DNA of 64,000 nucleotides from Marinitoga lauensis (lineage in GTDB: Bacteria > Thermotogota > Thermotogae > Petrotogales > Petrotogaceae): assembly GCF_004135675.1 (NCBI RefSeq), contig NZ_QHLX01000001.1:372001-436000 (forward strand), given 5' to 3'. Shown here piece by piece: positions 28,931 to 38,619 of this stretch. The notes under the pieces were generated by a model. It saw only the letters and a program-made list of their open reading frames with translations, was not told the origin of the DNA and did no database searches. The position numbers and the translations under genes are program-made. Every line of letters starts with the position of its first letter. Positions within the stretch are counted from its first letter, which is position 1.

Positions 28931-29827
28931 TTATTCTTTCAAAAAAGTTAGTGTTTTTCTCAGGATATATTTTCTTAATAAAAATGATGATAAATGTCCT
29001 GTTGGAATAGAATACAGTTCTTTTTTCGCATTTATAATATTATATAAATCCATAGTAGAATTTTTTGGTATAAAAATATCAAACAAAGCTCTAAACATAA
29101 TTGTTGGTGTTTTAATAAACTTTGCGAAAGTCATTGGATCATATTCGAAACAAGCAATTGGGGCTTTGTCTAATTCAATATCTGGTTTATTTAAATTCTT
29201 CAAATATTCTGGATATTCATTTTTATGATAGAGCAGACACTTTTCCGGGTTACATTCTTTATTTTCTTCATATTGAACCCTCAAAACACCAGTTACAAAG
29301 CTCTTCCACGTAATATGATAAAAATTTCCACCAGTAACAGCCAAAGACAATCCCTTAATATCATTTCTTAAAGAAGTGGCTATTGTTGAAACCATACCTC
29401 CAAAACTGAAACCCATTAAATATAAATCTCCTTTAAATCTTTCCTTTAAATAGTTTAACGTGGTTAAAATATCTACAACCGAATGTTCAAAACGGGATCT
29501 TAAAATATAGTTATCTGTCGTTGACAAAAACAACTCACCACTTTTATGACCTTTTGGTGTTCTATCAAAATGGTATGGCAAAATCATTAAAGCACTATTA
29601 TAACCATTTCTAGCAAAACTCTCTGGAAACCATTTTAAGTATTTCAAATTTCTTGTTCCTAATCCATGAATAAATAATAATGTTTTATTGGAATTTGCAT
29701 TATAAATATATATGGGAATTTTGGAAGATTCAGGATACTCACATGGATAATTAGATTTTAAAACTACAACATTGTCAAACTCTTTCAATACTTTTGGATT
29801 ATTATCATAATTTTTTGCAAATATCAT
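28931..29827 (-). CDS. Alpha/beta hydrolase
   Basis: A 298-aa protein with the nucleophile-elbow motif GFSFGG (near residue 152), a preceding LLFIHGLGTRN oxyanion-loop motif, a distal acid region and GHLSSF with the likely catalytic His near the C-terminus. No signal peptide. The start ATG at 29827 is preceded by GAGGTG. Substrate unknown; an esterase or lipase-like activity is only inferred. It shares an operon with the DUF362 gene. Confidence 0.75.
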   Translation of the reverse strand: MIFAKNYDNNPKVLKEFDNVVVLKSNYPCEYPESSKIPIYIYNANSNKTLLFIHGLGTRNLKYLKWFPESFARNGYNSALMILPYHFDRTPKGHKSGELFLSTTDNYILRSRFEHSVVDILTTLNYLKERFKGDLYLMGFSFGGMVSTIATSLRNDIKGLSLAVTGGNFYHITWKSFVTGVLRVQYEENKECNPEKCLLYHKNEYPEYLKNLNKPDIELDKAPIACFEYDPMTFAKFIKTPTIMFRALFDIFIPKNSTMDLYNIINAKKELYSIPTGHLSSFLLRKYILRKTLTFLKE

Positions 29828-29956
29828 GTTACACCTCACAAGTTATAGTATTTGTGATAATAATAACTACAATATATAGAAAAATTTAAAGAAAAATAAA
29901 GATAAGATACATATTTTTAATATATAATATATTATACCACTTTTGGAGGGGATTAT

Positions 29957-30589
29957 ATGGAAAAAATTGCAGAATATTTTAAAGATAAAAATGTCAGAAT
30001 AAACATCGAAGGAAATATTGGAAGTGGAAAGACAACTTTAGCAAATGCCATTTTTTATAAAATTAATGCTGATGAATTAATACTGGAAGAGTTTGAAAAC
30101 AACCCATATTTGCCATTATTATATAAAAATGAAGATGTTGGTTTTCAAACTGAAATGTTTTTTTTGGTATCAAGATATAAGCAATACCATAAAAATACAT
30201 CTTCAAAATTGGTTGTTTCAGACTATGATATGTTAAAAAACAAAATTTTCGCAGATATAACAATTACTAAGCCCAAAGAAAAAGAAAAATTCCTAAAAAT
30301 CTATGATATATTAACAGAAGATATATCAAAACCAGATGTATTAATATATATAGATACAGACGTTGATACTGTAGTTGAAAGAATAAAAAAGAGAAATAGG
30401 GATATGGAAAAAACAATTGCCAGAGAATATCTGGAAATGGTTGATAAAGGTTATAAAAAATATTTTTCCAATTTAAATGACTATATATACATAGATGGAA
30501 ATAATTTTAATGTTTTTGATGAAAATCAATTAAAAGAATTATTAGAAAATATAGTAAATTATTTGGAGGGGAAAATATGGGTAAAATGA
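29957..30589 (+). CDS. Deoxynucleoside kinase 1
   Basis: A 210-aa nucleoside salvage kinase of the dNK family. P-loop EGNIGSGKTT near residue 18, substrate motif SDYDMLKNKIFA near 90, and a lid-like RNRDME near 150. It overlaps a second kinase gene by 13 bases, like the Dgk/Dck pair of Firmicutes. Which deoxynucleosides it uses cannot be told. Ribosome site TTGGAGGGG upstream. Confidence 0.82.
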   Translation: MEKIAEYFKDKNVRINIEGNIGSGKTTLANAIFYKINADELILEEFENNPYLPLLYKNEDVGFQTEMFFLVSRYKQYHKNTSSKLVVSDYDMLKNKIFADITITKPKEKEKFLKIYDILTEDISKPDVLIYIDTDVDTVVERIKKRNRDMEKTIAREYLEMVDKGYKKYFSNLNDYIYIDGNNFNVFDENQLKELLENIVNYLEGKIWVK

Positions 30590-31202
30590 TAGTTTTGGCA
30601 GGAAATGTGGGGCAGGGAAATCCACTTTTACAAAGGTATTATCAGAAAGATTGGATTTTACACCATATTATGAATCAGTAAGTGATAATCCTTTTTTAGA
30701 AGATTTTTATAAAGATCAAAAAAAATGGTCATATCATTTACAAACATTTTTCTTATTTCACAGATTTAACAGCATAAAACGAATTATAGATTCTGATGAT
30801 AATGCCATCTTAGATAGATCAATATATGAAGATGCAGAAATATTTGCCAGAAATTTATATAATAATGGAAAAATGAGTGAAAGAGAATTCCAAACATATA
30901 GACAAATATTTTATACCATGCTCGAATATCTTAAAAAGCCAGATTTATTAATTTATATAAAAACAAGTGTAGATACCGTAGTAAAAAGAATCAAAAAAAG
31001 AGGAAGAGATATGGAAATGGCTGTTCCAATAGAATATTGGAAACAATTGGATGATTTATACAGAGATTGGATAAAGGATTATAATCAATCAAAGGTTTAT
31101 ATCGTTGATGGAGATGAAATAGATATTGTTGAAAATCCAGACTATATTGACAAAATAGTTCAGGATATATCAGAATTGTTAGAATTAGAAAATGTAAAAT
31201 AA
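30577..31202 (+). CDS. Deoxynucleoside kinase 2, one frameshift
   Basis: A 208-aa kinase after repair. The start at 30577 overlaps the end of kinase 1 and has TTGGAGGGG upstream. The frame breaks near 30615 inside the P-loop: adding one G to the GGGG run restores AGNVGAGKSTFTK. The rest is canonical dNK: DRSIYEDAEIFA and the lid KKRGRDME. It is closer to standard dGK/dAK than kinase 1. Confidence 0.82.
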
Positions 31203-31203
31203 A

Positions 31204-31240
31204 TAATATGAATAGCCGCATCACGCGGCTATTCATATTA
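31204..31240. terminator. Bidirectional terminator
   Basis: Perfect 16-bp stem (31204-31219 with 31225-31240, core AATAGCCGC/GCGGCTATT) and an ATCAC loop, between convergent kinase 2 and msrA. Confidence 0.85.
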
Positions 31241-31733
31241 TCTTAAAATTAATCCAAACATTTCTTTTATAATGACAATATGGTTTTTTGCCAGTTTTTT
31301 CATAATAATCCTGATGATAATCTTCAGCTAAATAAAATTCTTTTGCTTCTTCTATAAAAGTTTCTACAGTATATTTTTCTTCTAAAATCTTTTTCAATTT
31401 TTCAGCAATTTCTTTTTGTTTTTCATTAGTATAAAAAATAACGCTTCTATACTGAGTTCCAACATCTGGCCCCTGCCTATTATACTCAGTAAAATCATGT
31501 ATTTCAAAAAAATATTTAATTAGTTCCTCTTCAGAAATTTTATCTTTATCAAAAACAACTTTAACAGTTTCTGCATGTCCTGTTCTTTCTGTACATACAT
31601 CTTCATATGTAGGATTTTCCATTTTTCCACCCATATAACCAACTTCTGTATCAATAACGCCATCTAATTTTTTAAATAAATGTTCTACACCCCAGAAACA
31701 ACCTGCAGCAAAATAAATAATATCTTTATTCAT
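31233..31733 (-). CDS. msrA: Peptide methionine sulfoxide reductase A
   Basis: Repairs methionine-S-sulfoxide in proteins. The catalytic-cysteine motif [10 protein letters not shown] is near residue 10, and GxMx[14 protein letters not shown] and QYRSVIF follow. At 166 aa it is a stand-alone MsrA without an MsrB domain. I chose the ATG at 31733 with AGAGGTGAT upstream; a longer frame to 31928 is not supported. Confidence 0.92.
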   Translation of the reverse strand: MNKDIIYFAAGCFWGVEHLFKKLDGVIDTEVGYMGGKMENPTYEDVCTERTGHAETVKVVFDKDKISEEELIKYFFEIHDFTEYNRQGPDVGTQYRSVIFYTNEKQKEIAEKLKKILEEKYTVETFIEEAKEFYLAEDYHQDYYEKTGKKPYCHYKRNVWINFKII

Positions 31734-31855
31734 AAATATCACCTCTATATTTATTATAAAATCAAAATATGTTCTTTTTATTTCTTTAATTTGAATATAA
31801 TTTATCCTATTTTGTGTGTTATAATCAAAATAGAATATTTCAGGAGGTGGAGAAA

Positions 31856-32593
31856 ATGAAAAAATGCGGAAGAGATGTATTAAAATCAAACTGGAAAATG
31901 TTAGAAGTTGAAAAACCAGATAGAGCAAAAAAAATACCTATTCCTCCATATATTAAACCATATAGTGAAAATAGTGAATTTATAGATCTTATACCGCCAG
32001 AAGACATATCTTTAGGCAAAGTAGATTTAAAATCCGTTCTAAATAATAGAAAAAGTAGAAGGGTTTTTGAAGATAAGCCATTAAATTTAGAAGAATTATC
32101 TTATTTATTATATTACACACAGGGTGTAAAAAGCATTTTAAAAAACAAAGTAACCTTTAGAACAGTTCCTTCTGCAGGAGCAACACATCCATTAGAAACA
32201 TATTTAATAATTTTTAATATTGAAGGAATTGAAAAGGGAATATATAGATATATTCCAACAATACATAAATTACAATTATTAAAAAAAGGAGATTTTTCAG
32301 AAGATGTAATTAAAGCAACATTAGGACAAACGTTTATTGGAAAAAGCGCAGTTGTTTTTGTCTGGACAGCTATTCCGTATAGAACAGAGTGGAAATATTC
32401 ATTTGAATCACATAAGACAATAGCAATTGATGCAGGACATACATGTCAAAATCTTTATTTAACTGCAGAATCTATTAATTGCGGCACATGTGCAGTTGCA
32501 GCATATGATCAGGAATTAATGGATGAATTAATTGGTGTTGATGGTCAAGATGAATTTGTCGTATATTTAGCACCAGTTGGAAAAATAAAATAG
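31856..32593 (+). CDS. SagB-type nitroreductase/dehydrogenase
   Basis: A 245-aa flavin-dependent enzyme. [19 protein letters not shown] marks the SagB-type nitroreductase fold with FMN-binding Arg residues, and the [12 protein letters not shown] segment is characteristic. Stand-alone members are widespread and mostly uncharacterised; no azole-peptide synthesis genes are nearby. The start has AGGAGGTGG upstream, with TATAAT at 31820-31825. Confidence 0.82.
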   Translation: MKKCGRDVLKSNWKMLEVEKPDRAKKIPIPPYIKPYSENSEFIDLIPPEDISLGKVDLKSVLNNRKSRRVFEDKPLNLEELSYLLYYTQGVKSILKNKVTFRTVPSAGATHPLETYLIIFNIEGIEKGIYRYIPTIHKLQLLKKGDFSEDVIKATLGQTFIGKSAVVFVWTAIPYRTEWKYSFESHKTIAIDAGHTCQNLYLTAESINCGTCAVAAYDQELMDELIGVDGQDEFVVYLAPVGKIK

Positions 32594-32611
32594 AACAAAT
32601 ATACTCTCTTA

Positions 32612-32648
32612 AAAATCCAGGAATATTTTATTCCTGGATTTTTTATTT
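32612..32648 (+). terminator. Terminator after the nitroreductase gene
   Basis: Stem AAAATCCAGGAATA/TATTCCTGGATTTT with a TTT loop, then TTTTATTT. Confidence 0.87.
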
Positions 32649-32712
32649 ATATTAATTAATCTAAGATATATTAATAATATGTAAAAAAAATTTATTTATA
32701 TAACTATCATAT

Positions 32713-32740
32713 TTGATTTGTTCTTATTAAGTGATATAAT
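32713..32740 (+). promoter_or_regulatory. Promoter of the unknown membrane-protein cassette
   Basis: TTGATT at 32713-32718 and TATAAT at 32735-32740, with a 16-base spacer and a ribosome-site-like AAGAGGT at 32747-32753. Confidence 0.6.
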
Positions 32741-32759
32741 TTAAATAAGAGGTTAAAAT

Positions 32760-32923
32760 ATCAAAAATAACTACAGTAGTTTTTATGGAAGAGAAATAAT
32801 TATATTTATATTTTCAATTTTATCCGCATTTTTTATGATAATTTCATAAAAAGTGAAATAAAAAATATCTTGAAGTTTAAATATAATTGGGAGAGCATTA
32901 GAATTATTACTAACAAAGCTTAA
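32760..32923 (+). CDS. Possible small membrane protein, frameshifted, start uncertain
   Basis: After a good promoter and AAGAGGT, one frame reads about 30 residues with a transmembrane stretch (EIIIFIFSILSAFFMII). Adding one T near 32847 continues it in a basic tail to a stop at 32923, just before the ribosome site of the next gene, for about 54 residues in total. No standard start codon is visible, so another base error near 32758 is needed. This is a tentative call based on context and the error pattern in the window. Confidence 0.3.
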
Positions 32924-32938
32924 ATAAGAGGTGATATC

Positions 32939-33388
32939 TTGCTTGGTTTTATTACTAAATTAATTATAGGATTTATGGCTTATAATTTAATTTTAGTAAC
33001 TGCTTTCGCCTTGTTATATTTATTTTTAAAACCATTTGATAATCTTAATAGCAAAATTTATTATTATATTATTATAATTATATTTTCTTTATTATTCCTA
33101 TATTTATGGACTTTATGGTCTGCATATTGTAGTACGTTAGTTATTGTTTACTCAAATTTTAGCACTCATAAATGGTTATATATTATATTAGGATATTTAG
33201 GTATTATGAGTATATATAATTTGGATTTTGAAGATGATTATTTTAGCACTCCAAAAGGAGAAAAATATAGAAATTTTATAATTATTTTCTTTAGAATATA
33301 TTTACTTTTTTCATATATAGTATTTCTTAAAAATAATGATTTGGCTAAGTTAGTATCTGGAGATTTATTCAAATATTTTGGATTGTAA
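32939..33388 (+). CDS. Four-helix membrane protein, unknown
   Basis: A 149-aa protein starting with TTG behind AAGAGGTGAT. Hydrophobic segments cover about residues 5-28, 40-65, 75-88 and 115-132. It has a small acidic loop (DFEDDYFSTPKGE) but no family motif. It sits between the possible 54-aa ORF and another membrane protein gene on the same strand. Confidence 0.55.
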   Translation: MLGFITKLIIGFMAYNLILVTAFALLYLFLKPFDNLNSKIYYYIIIIIFSLLFLYLWTLWSAYCSTLVIVYSNFSTHKWLYIILGYLGIMSIYNLDFEDDYFSTPKGEKYRNFIIIFFRIYLLFSYIVFLKNNDLAKLVSGDLFKYFGL

Positions 33389-33443
33389 ATAGCAAAACAG
33401 TGGGTTCAAGCAATTACGATTATTAATAATTGGGGGATAATTT

Positions 33444-34190
33444 ATGAAAAAGAACATTTTATTAAAGTTCATTATTTGGGGAATATTAATTTTAGATTTA
33501 ATTTTTGTTTCTTTTTTATTTTATAAAATAAGTGTTGAAGATGAAGGATTATTCAATTCATATATAAGTCTTTTTTTAAATTATATTCCACCATTAATAA
33601 CAATTTCTCCATTTATTATTAGTCAACTAATTAATGCATATAAAATAAAAAAACAAATGAAACCCATATTATTTTTAAAAATTCATTCTCAAGAAAAAGA
33701 AAATATAAACTTTATGGTATTTAATTATTCTAACAATCCTGCTTTTAATATTGAGGTAGAGATTTTAAAGAACAAGAATGTTGTAAATGCATTAAACAGC
33801 TTTAAAAAGCGAAAAAAGAAATTTGAAAAAGCTTTAGAAAAGTTATATAAAAACACTATTTCTCAAGATAATAAATATTTTATTGATGTTGTCGCTAAAG
33901 ATTTTCCTCATAAATATATTCAAATTAGTATGAGAGATTTGCTAGATTATTTAAAAGCATATTTATATGATTTAATCAATGAAGAAGATTTATTCTTTCC
34001 AATTAAGTTCACATATCATAACGAAGATCAAATTATTTTCAAGGAGTTGTTTAAAATATATTTCGAATTTGAATTTTCTGGTAAAAATAATACACCAAAT
34101 AAAAAAGAAATAATTCATTTAATAGAAAACGAAAACATTTCTTTTAATTTAAAAATAAAAAAAATTTTGAAGGTTGAGTTAAATATGTAG
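33444..34190 (+). CDS. Two-helix membrane protein with cytoplasmic beta-rich domain, unknown
   Basis: A 248-aa protein with two transmembrane helices (about residues 8-28 and 44-62), then a lysine-rich soluble region. A segment like FMVFNYSNNPAFNIEVEI (near residue 92) resembles the start of an immunoglobulin-like strand set. Ribosome site GGGGGATAA upstream. It is very AT-rich and lysine/asparagine-rich. I recognise no function. Confidence 0.55.
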   Translation: MKKNILLKFIIWGILILDLIFVSFLFYKISVEDEGLFNSYISLFLNYIPPLITISPFIISQLINAYKIKKQMKPILFLKIHSQEKENINFMVFNYSNNPAFNIEVEILKNKNVVNALNSFKKRKKKFEKALEKLYKNTISQDNKYFIDVVAKDFPHKYIQISMRDLLDYLKAYLYDLINEEDLFFPIKFTYHNEDQIIFKELFKIYFEFEFSGKNNTPNKKEIIHLIENENISFNLKIKKILKVELNM

Positions 34191-34239
34191 AAGAGGTTTG
34201 TAATGATTATATTGAATTTAATAAAAAGATATTAAAAAT

Positions 34240-34280
34240 AATAAAATAGTGGAATAGCTGAGCTATTCCACTATTTTATT
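34240..34280. terminator. Bidirectional terminator with 20-bp stem
   Basis: 20-bp perfect inverted repeat (34240-34259 with 34261-34280, core GTGGAATAGCT/AGCTATTCCAC) between convergent genes; its outer A/T arms provide the U tract on either strand. Confidence 0.87.
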
Positions 34281-34520
34281 AATTCTTTCTATGAAGAAAT
34301 CTCTGTCTATTGGGGTGAATATTTCTTGAGGGTAAAGATATATGTTGGCGAATATTTCATCAATTGGGTCAATTACTAATTTTATATTTGTGCCATTTAT
34401 ATAATCCACAATTTCTTTAAGAAGTTTTATAGAATCTTTGTTATCTGTGTTTATTTTGAATTTCCATGTTTCTATTTTTTCTCCTTTTATTTCAAGGACT
34501 TCCATTTCAAATTTTTCCAC
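34263..34520 (-). CDS. Small conserved-looking protein, unknown
   Basis: An 85-aa soluble acidic protein starting with GTG behind AAGGAGTGA. It follows the IMPase gene by four bases and ends the dnaN-ispF-nfi-IMPase operon. A mixed alpha/beta pattern is visible, but no family motif. Tight coupling makes it likely real. Confidence 0.6.
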   Translation of the reverse strand: MEKFEMEVLEIKGEKIETWKFKINTDNKDSIKLLKEIVDYINGTNIKLVIDPIDEIFANIYLYPQEIFTPIDRDFFIERINKIVE

Positions 34521-34524
34521 AAAA

Positions 34525-35303
34525 TCACTCCTTCAATATGCTGTATACTTCATCTATATTTTCTTTGAATGTAGCTATTATTTCTCCTTTTGAAATATCA
34601 AAATCTTTTTGAGATATGCTATATATTTCCATCCCGGATTCTTTAGCAATTAATACACCTGCTGCTAAATCCCATGACCCTAATCCGTATTCCCAATAAC
34701 CATCAATTTTCCCTTCGGATAACATACACAGTTCTCCTGCTGCACTGCCTAAAATTCTTACTTCATGAATATGTTTTTGAACTTTAGCTATTGTTTCATA
34801 TGCTTTTTTGAATAATTCTTCTTCATATGGCCAACCAGTTACAAACATAGACTCTGATAATTTTTTATAATCATTTCTGTATAATCTTACTCCATTTAAA
34901 TATGAACCCTTATCTTTTTTGCATAATATAATTTATTTGTTTCTGGTAAATAAACAACACCGTATTTTACTTCACCATCATCCATCATTGCTATCGAAAT
35001 GGAATAAAAATCCATTCCATGTACATAATTTAAGGTCCCATCAAGTGGATCAATAACAAAGACTTTTTTTCCGTGTTTTAATATCCTCTTATCGCCATTC
35101 CATGTTTCCTCAGCGAGTATTATAGCATCTGAAATTTCATTTAATATAGTATCTACAATTAATTTTTGCGATTCTATATCTGCTTCGCTTACCAGGTCAG
35201 ATGAAGACTTTTTTGTTTTAACGTTCTTTAATTTCTTCTTTTTTGTTAATAATATATCCCCAGCATCTTTTGCAGCTTTTATCATTACCTGCAAAGTATC
35301 CAT
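34525..35303 (-). CDS. Inositol monophosphatase family protein, one frameshift
   Basis: Mg-dependent phosphatase of the IMPase/FBPase superfamily (about 259 aa after repair). The metal-binding set is complete: SEADIESQ, EETW, DPLDGTLNYVHG and GSWDLAAG. A frame change near 34917 is repaired by one A in the AAAAAA run. The ATG at 35303 follows GGGTGAT. As written, the frame continues from endonuclease V without a stop; I regard that as an artefact (see findings). The substrate may be inositol phosphate or fructose bisphosphate. Confidence 0.85.
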
Positions 35304-35307
35304 AATA

Positions 35308-35984
35308 TCACCCGATATTTCCATTTTTATTTTTTGTGAATAAATGTGAGCTAATCTTGTTGGTTCAGGTATTTTATATTTAGAAGTAAATTTTAGTGTT
35401 ATTTCCTTTGATTCTTCAATGGTAACATAATTACCTGGAGAAACAAATACAGGTTTTATCTTTTCTCTTGTTCTTAATACCACACCTATTTTTTCTTTAT
35501 TTTTGCCGTATAGATAAGAATAACAGCCTTTTTTAATACATGGTTCATCATATGTACCGTATAATCTTGATTTTGCTATTCCTATTGTAGGTATGTTTAT
35601 GAAAAAAGAGCCATGTGTTGCAATTCCCATTTTTCTTGGATGTGCTATTCCCTGGCCATCGAAGAATACTAAATCAGGTTTTGTGTTTAATTTTTTCCAG
35701 GCTTCTAAGAAAACAGGTAATTCCCTGAATGCTAAAAGTCCTGGAATATATGGAAATTCTATTTTTTGATAATGATATACCAAATCTATTAATTTAAATG
35801 TTTCATCAATAACCACAATTATAGCAATACCAAGGTCATTTAAAAAAGATAAATCTACTCCTGCAACAATTTTAGGAGTTTTTTTTAATGGGAATAATTC
35901 TAATTTTTCTATTAAATTCTTTTGAATTTCAATACATTGTTTTGGTGTTAAATTATTAAAATCATGTATATTATATATTTTCAT
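35308..35984 (-). CDS. nfi: Endonuclease V
   Basis: Cleaves DNA near deaminated bases such as inosine. Catalytic residues sit in AGVDLSF (near residue 43), FFDGQGIAHPRKMGIATH (near 110) and the C-terminal PEPTRLAHIYSQ. The start ATG at 35984 overlaps the end of ispF. With one G restored at 35311-35313, the frame stops at 35308 after 225 residues, the usual size of stand-alone enzymes; without it the frame fuses to the IMPase. Confidence 0.85.
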
Positions 35985-36445
35985 TTTTTATTAAAACAAC
36001 TGCATATGCTTCAATGCCTTCATTTTTCCCGCCGATGCCCAAGCCATTACCCGATTTACCTTTTATGTTTATCTTAGATTCATCGATATTCATTAATTCT
36101 GCAAGAACCTTTTTCATTTGTTTTTTGTATGGATTTAATTTTATATAAGATAAGAGGTTATTACTGTGGAGTCTATATTAATTATTTCGATATTTTTCAA
36201 TTTCTCCATTGTTTTTTTTAGCAGTATTTTACTGTCGATATTTTTATATTCTTCAGTTTCAGGGAATAATTCTCCTATATTTTCCATTCCCATAGCTCCT
36301 AATAATGCATCAATAATAGAATGAATAAGGACATCCCATCAGAATGTCCTTTTAATCCTTTATTAGAAGGTATTTCAATACCACCTATATATAGTTTTTT
36401 ATTTTCTTCAAAAGGATGAACATCATATCCAAATCCTATTCTCAC
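35971..36445 (-). CDS. ispF: 2-C-methyl-D-erythritol 2,4-cyclodiphosphate synthase, two frameshifts
   Basis: Fifth step of the MEP isoprenoid pathway. [11 protein letters not shown] at the start holds the zinc-binding Asp and His, then GHSDGD and [10 protein letters not shown] follow, and the C-terminal [21 protein letters not shown] completes the fold. Frame changes near 36338 (GGG for GGGG, in the HSDGD motif) and near 36160 are both repairable by one base; the product is then 158 aa, the normal length. Start GTG at 36445 overlaps the dnaN stop (TAGTG). The broken reading hides this gene from simple ORF finding. Confidence 0.88.
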
Positions 36446-37699
36446 TATTTTAACCTCACTGGCATAACGATATACATGTATGAATCATCACCAACTGGTT
36501 TAATCATTGTTTGAGAACTTTCACTTGTAATGTTAAATTCGACTTCAGATGTACCTATATGATCTATTGCTTCTCTTAAATATTTTGGTGAGTATGCTAT
36601 GATTATATCTTCACCTTCTTTTTCTATTTCTAATTCTTCAACAGCTAATCCAACTTCTGGAGATTTAGCAGTTAATTCCATAATGCTATCTTTTATTTCC
36701 ATTTTTACCTGATCATTTTTTGCTGCAATTGAAACCCTTTTTAAAACTTTTAAGAACAAGTCAGTTGATGTTATAACCTTTGTTTTAAATGCTTGAGGAA
36801 TTATTCTTACGTAATCAGGAAATGTTGCATCAACGACATTTAATATAATTTCTATGTTATCATCATCTAAGAAGAACAATACTCTTGCACCATCGAAAAA
36901 TAATTCAACATTTTCAGTTTTAGAACTTCTTAAAACATTTAGTAATTCTTCCATACTCTTCAAAGATAGTAAAAACGATGGTGGGGTGTTAATTATGTCC
37001 ATAGACAATTCAGACAAAGCTAATCTATATCCATCAGCAGCAACTAATGTTAAATATCCACCTTCTCTGAAATCCCAGTATATCCCATTTAGATTTCTTG
37101 ATACGTTTTCAGAATCTCTTAATGCACAAAATATTACCCTTTCAATCATTGACAACAATTTTTGTCTTTCGAAGGTAATTATTCCTTCTTCAACTTTATT
37201 CGGCACTATTTCAGGAAATTCTTCTGGATCCATTGTAGGTAATAGGAATTCAGACTTTCCTGCTATTACCTTTATATTTTTATCTTCTAAATATATATCA
37301 ATACTTTCAAAACTTAAATTTTTAACTATATCCATAAAGTTTGTCGCATCTATAACAAATTCAGGTTTTATTTCTTTTTTACCACTTCTTCAAATAATAC
37401 TTCATTATTATTATTTTCCTCTATAGTTTCAGTTTCATTTATACTTTCATTTTCTTCTGTTTCAGGTTTAGGTTCAAATAAATCGTTAGTAACTTTTTCA
37501 ACCTTTTCAAAAATTATATTTTTAATAACCCATGAAACGCTGTTTGTAAATCTGTTGCATACAAATGCAAATCATTTTCTTTGACAGAAAATTTAAAGCC
37601 GGAAAGAACTGGATTGGTAGTTTTTTTTGCTACTGCTTTAGATGCCATATCCATTAGTGAATTTAATTTACTTCTTTCTACCTGTAGTTTATATATCAT
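36445..37699 (-). CDS. dnaN: DNA polymerase III beta subunit (sliding clamp) with acidic insertion, two frameshifts
   Basis: Ring-shaped processivity clamp. The N-terminal domain reads [15 protein letters not shown] and [11 protein letters not shown]; the second and third domains are complete and end in [10 protein letters not shown]. Repairing frame changes near 37528 (GGG for GGGG) and near 37381 (AAAAAA run) gives 418 aa, about 50 more than usual. The excess is a glutamate- and asparagine-rich stretch at 37385-37520 inside domain 1. Strong site GAGGAGG before the ATG. First gene of the operon with ispF, nfi and IMPase. Confidence 0.92.
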
Positions 37700-37736
37700 T
37701 TTTAAGCCTCCTCTATTATATTTTTTCTTATAATCT

Positions 37737-37766
37737 ATTTTACAATAAAAAGGGCATAAAAATCAA
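37737..37766 (-). promoter_or_regulatory. Promoter of the dnaN operon
   Basis: Minus-strand TTGATT (37766-37761), 18-base spacer, TAAAAT (37742-37737), with the dnaN ATG 38 bases further on. Confidence 0.6.
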
Positions 37767-37852
37767 GTTTTTAACAAAATTAAGGTATAATATATTTAAA
37801 ACTAATGATTTAATTTTATTAAAAGTATATAATTAAAAGGGAGGAATATTAA

Positions 37853-38561
37853 ATGGCTGATCGTCCAGTAATTTTAGGCATAGAGGATACAGAGCAAAAT
37901 ATCCAGAAAATACTATTTTAGCTTATAAGAAAGCTTTGGAATATGGTGCAGATGGTGTGGAATTAGATGTTCAATTATCAAAAGATGGTGCTTTGATTAT
38001 TCATCATGATGATAATTTTGAAAAAATTACAGGAAATAAAACTAAAATCAATGATTTAACCTCAAAGGAAATTAAAAAAATAAAAATTGAAGGAGAACCT
38101 GTTCCAACTTTAGAAGAAGTATTTATAAAACTTCCTGAATATGCATATATAAATGTTGAAATAAAAGATGTTAAAGCTACAGAAATGGCTTATAATACGG
38201 TAAAAAGTTTTAATGCTCTTGAAAGAGTGTTATTTTCTTCTTTCAATGTAGAAGCTCTTAAAATCTTAAGAAATATAGATAAAAATATTGATTTAGGACT
38301 TTTAATTGAAGAAAAAGAGATGATAGAGAAGATTATGCCATTACACAAAGAATTAAATTTTTATTCACTTAATTTGCCAGTTGAAGGTATAGAGATGCTG
38401 GGTTTAGAAAATTTTAAAACTTTTATTTCAAAATATATGGAAATAGGACTTCATATCGTTTTTTGGACTTTAAATGATATAAAAACTCTTAAATGTTAGA
38501 AGGGTATTTTGATGGATTAATCACAGATAATGTTGAAACTATGGTGGAATATTATAAATAA
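37853..38561 (+). CDS. Glycerophosphodiester phosphodiesterase family protein, two frameshifts
   Basis: Hydrolyses glycerophosphodiesters from lipid turnover. Start ATG at 37853 with AAGGGAGGA upstream. Repairing one base near 37875 restores the catalytic LGHRGYRAKYPENT motif, which continues into ADGVELDVQLSKDG and LIIHHDD. A second repair near 38492 (one A) gives the expected C-terminal FDGLITDNVETM. Product about 236 aa, no signal peptide, so cytoplasmic. Confidence 0.85.
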
Positions 38562-38575
38562 ATTAGAATTATATC

Positions 38576-38619
38576 TTTAAAACAATCCGAGAAGTATTTA
38601 CTTCTCGGATTGTTTTAAA
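38576..38619. terminator. Bidirectional terminator with 20-bp stem
   Basis: Perfect stem (38576-38595 with 38600-38619, core AATCCGAGAAGT/ACTTCTCGGATT) with an ATTT loop, between convergent genes. Confidence 0.88.

Noticed and set aside
34525-35984. Novel endonuclease V-IMPase fusion protein
   Set aside because: One restored G separates them into two proteins of normal length with a ribosome site; kept as a finding about the artefact.
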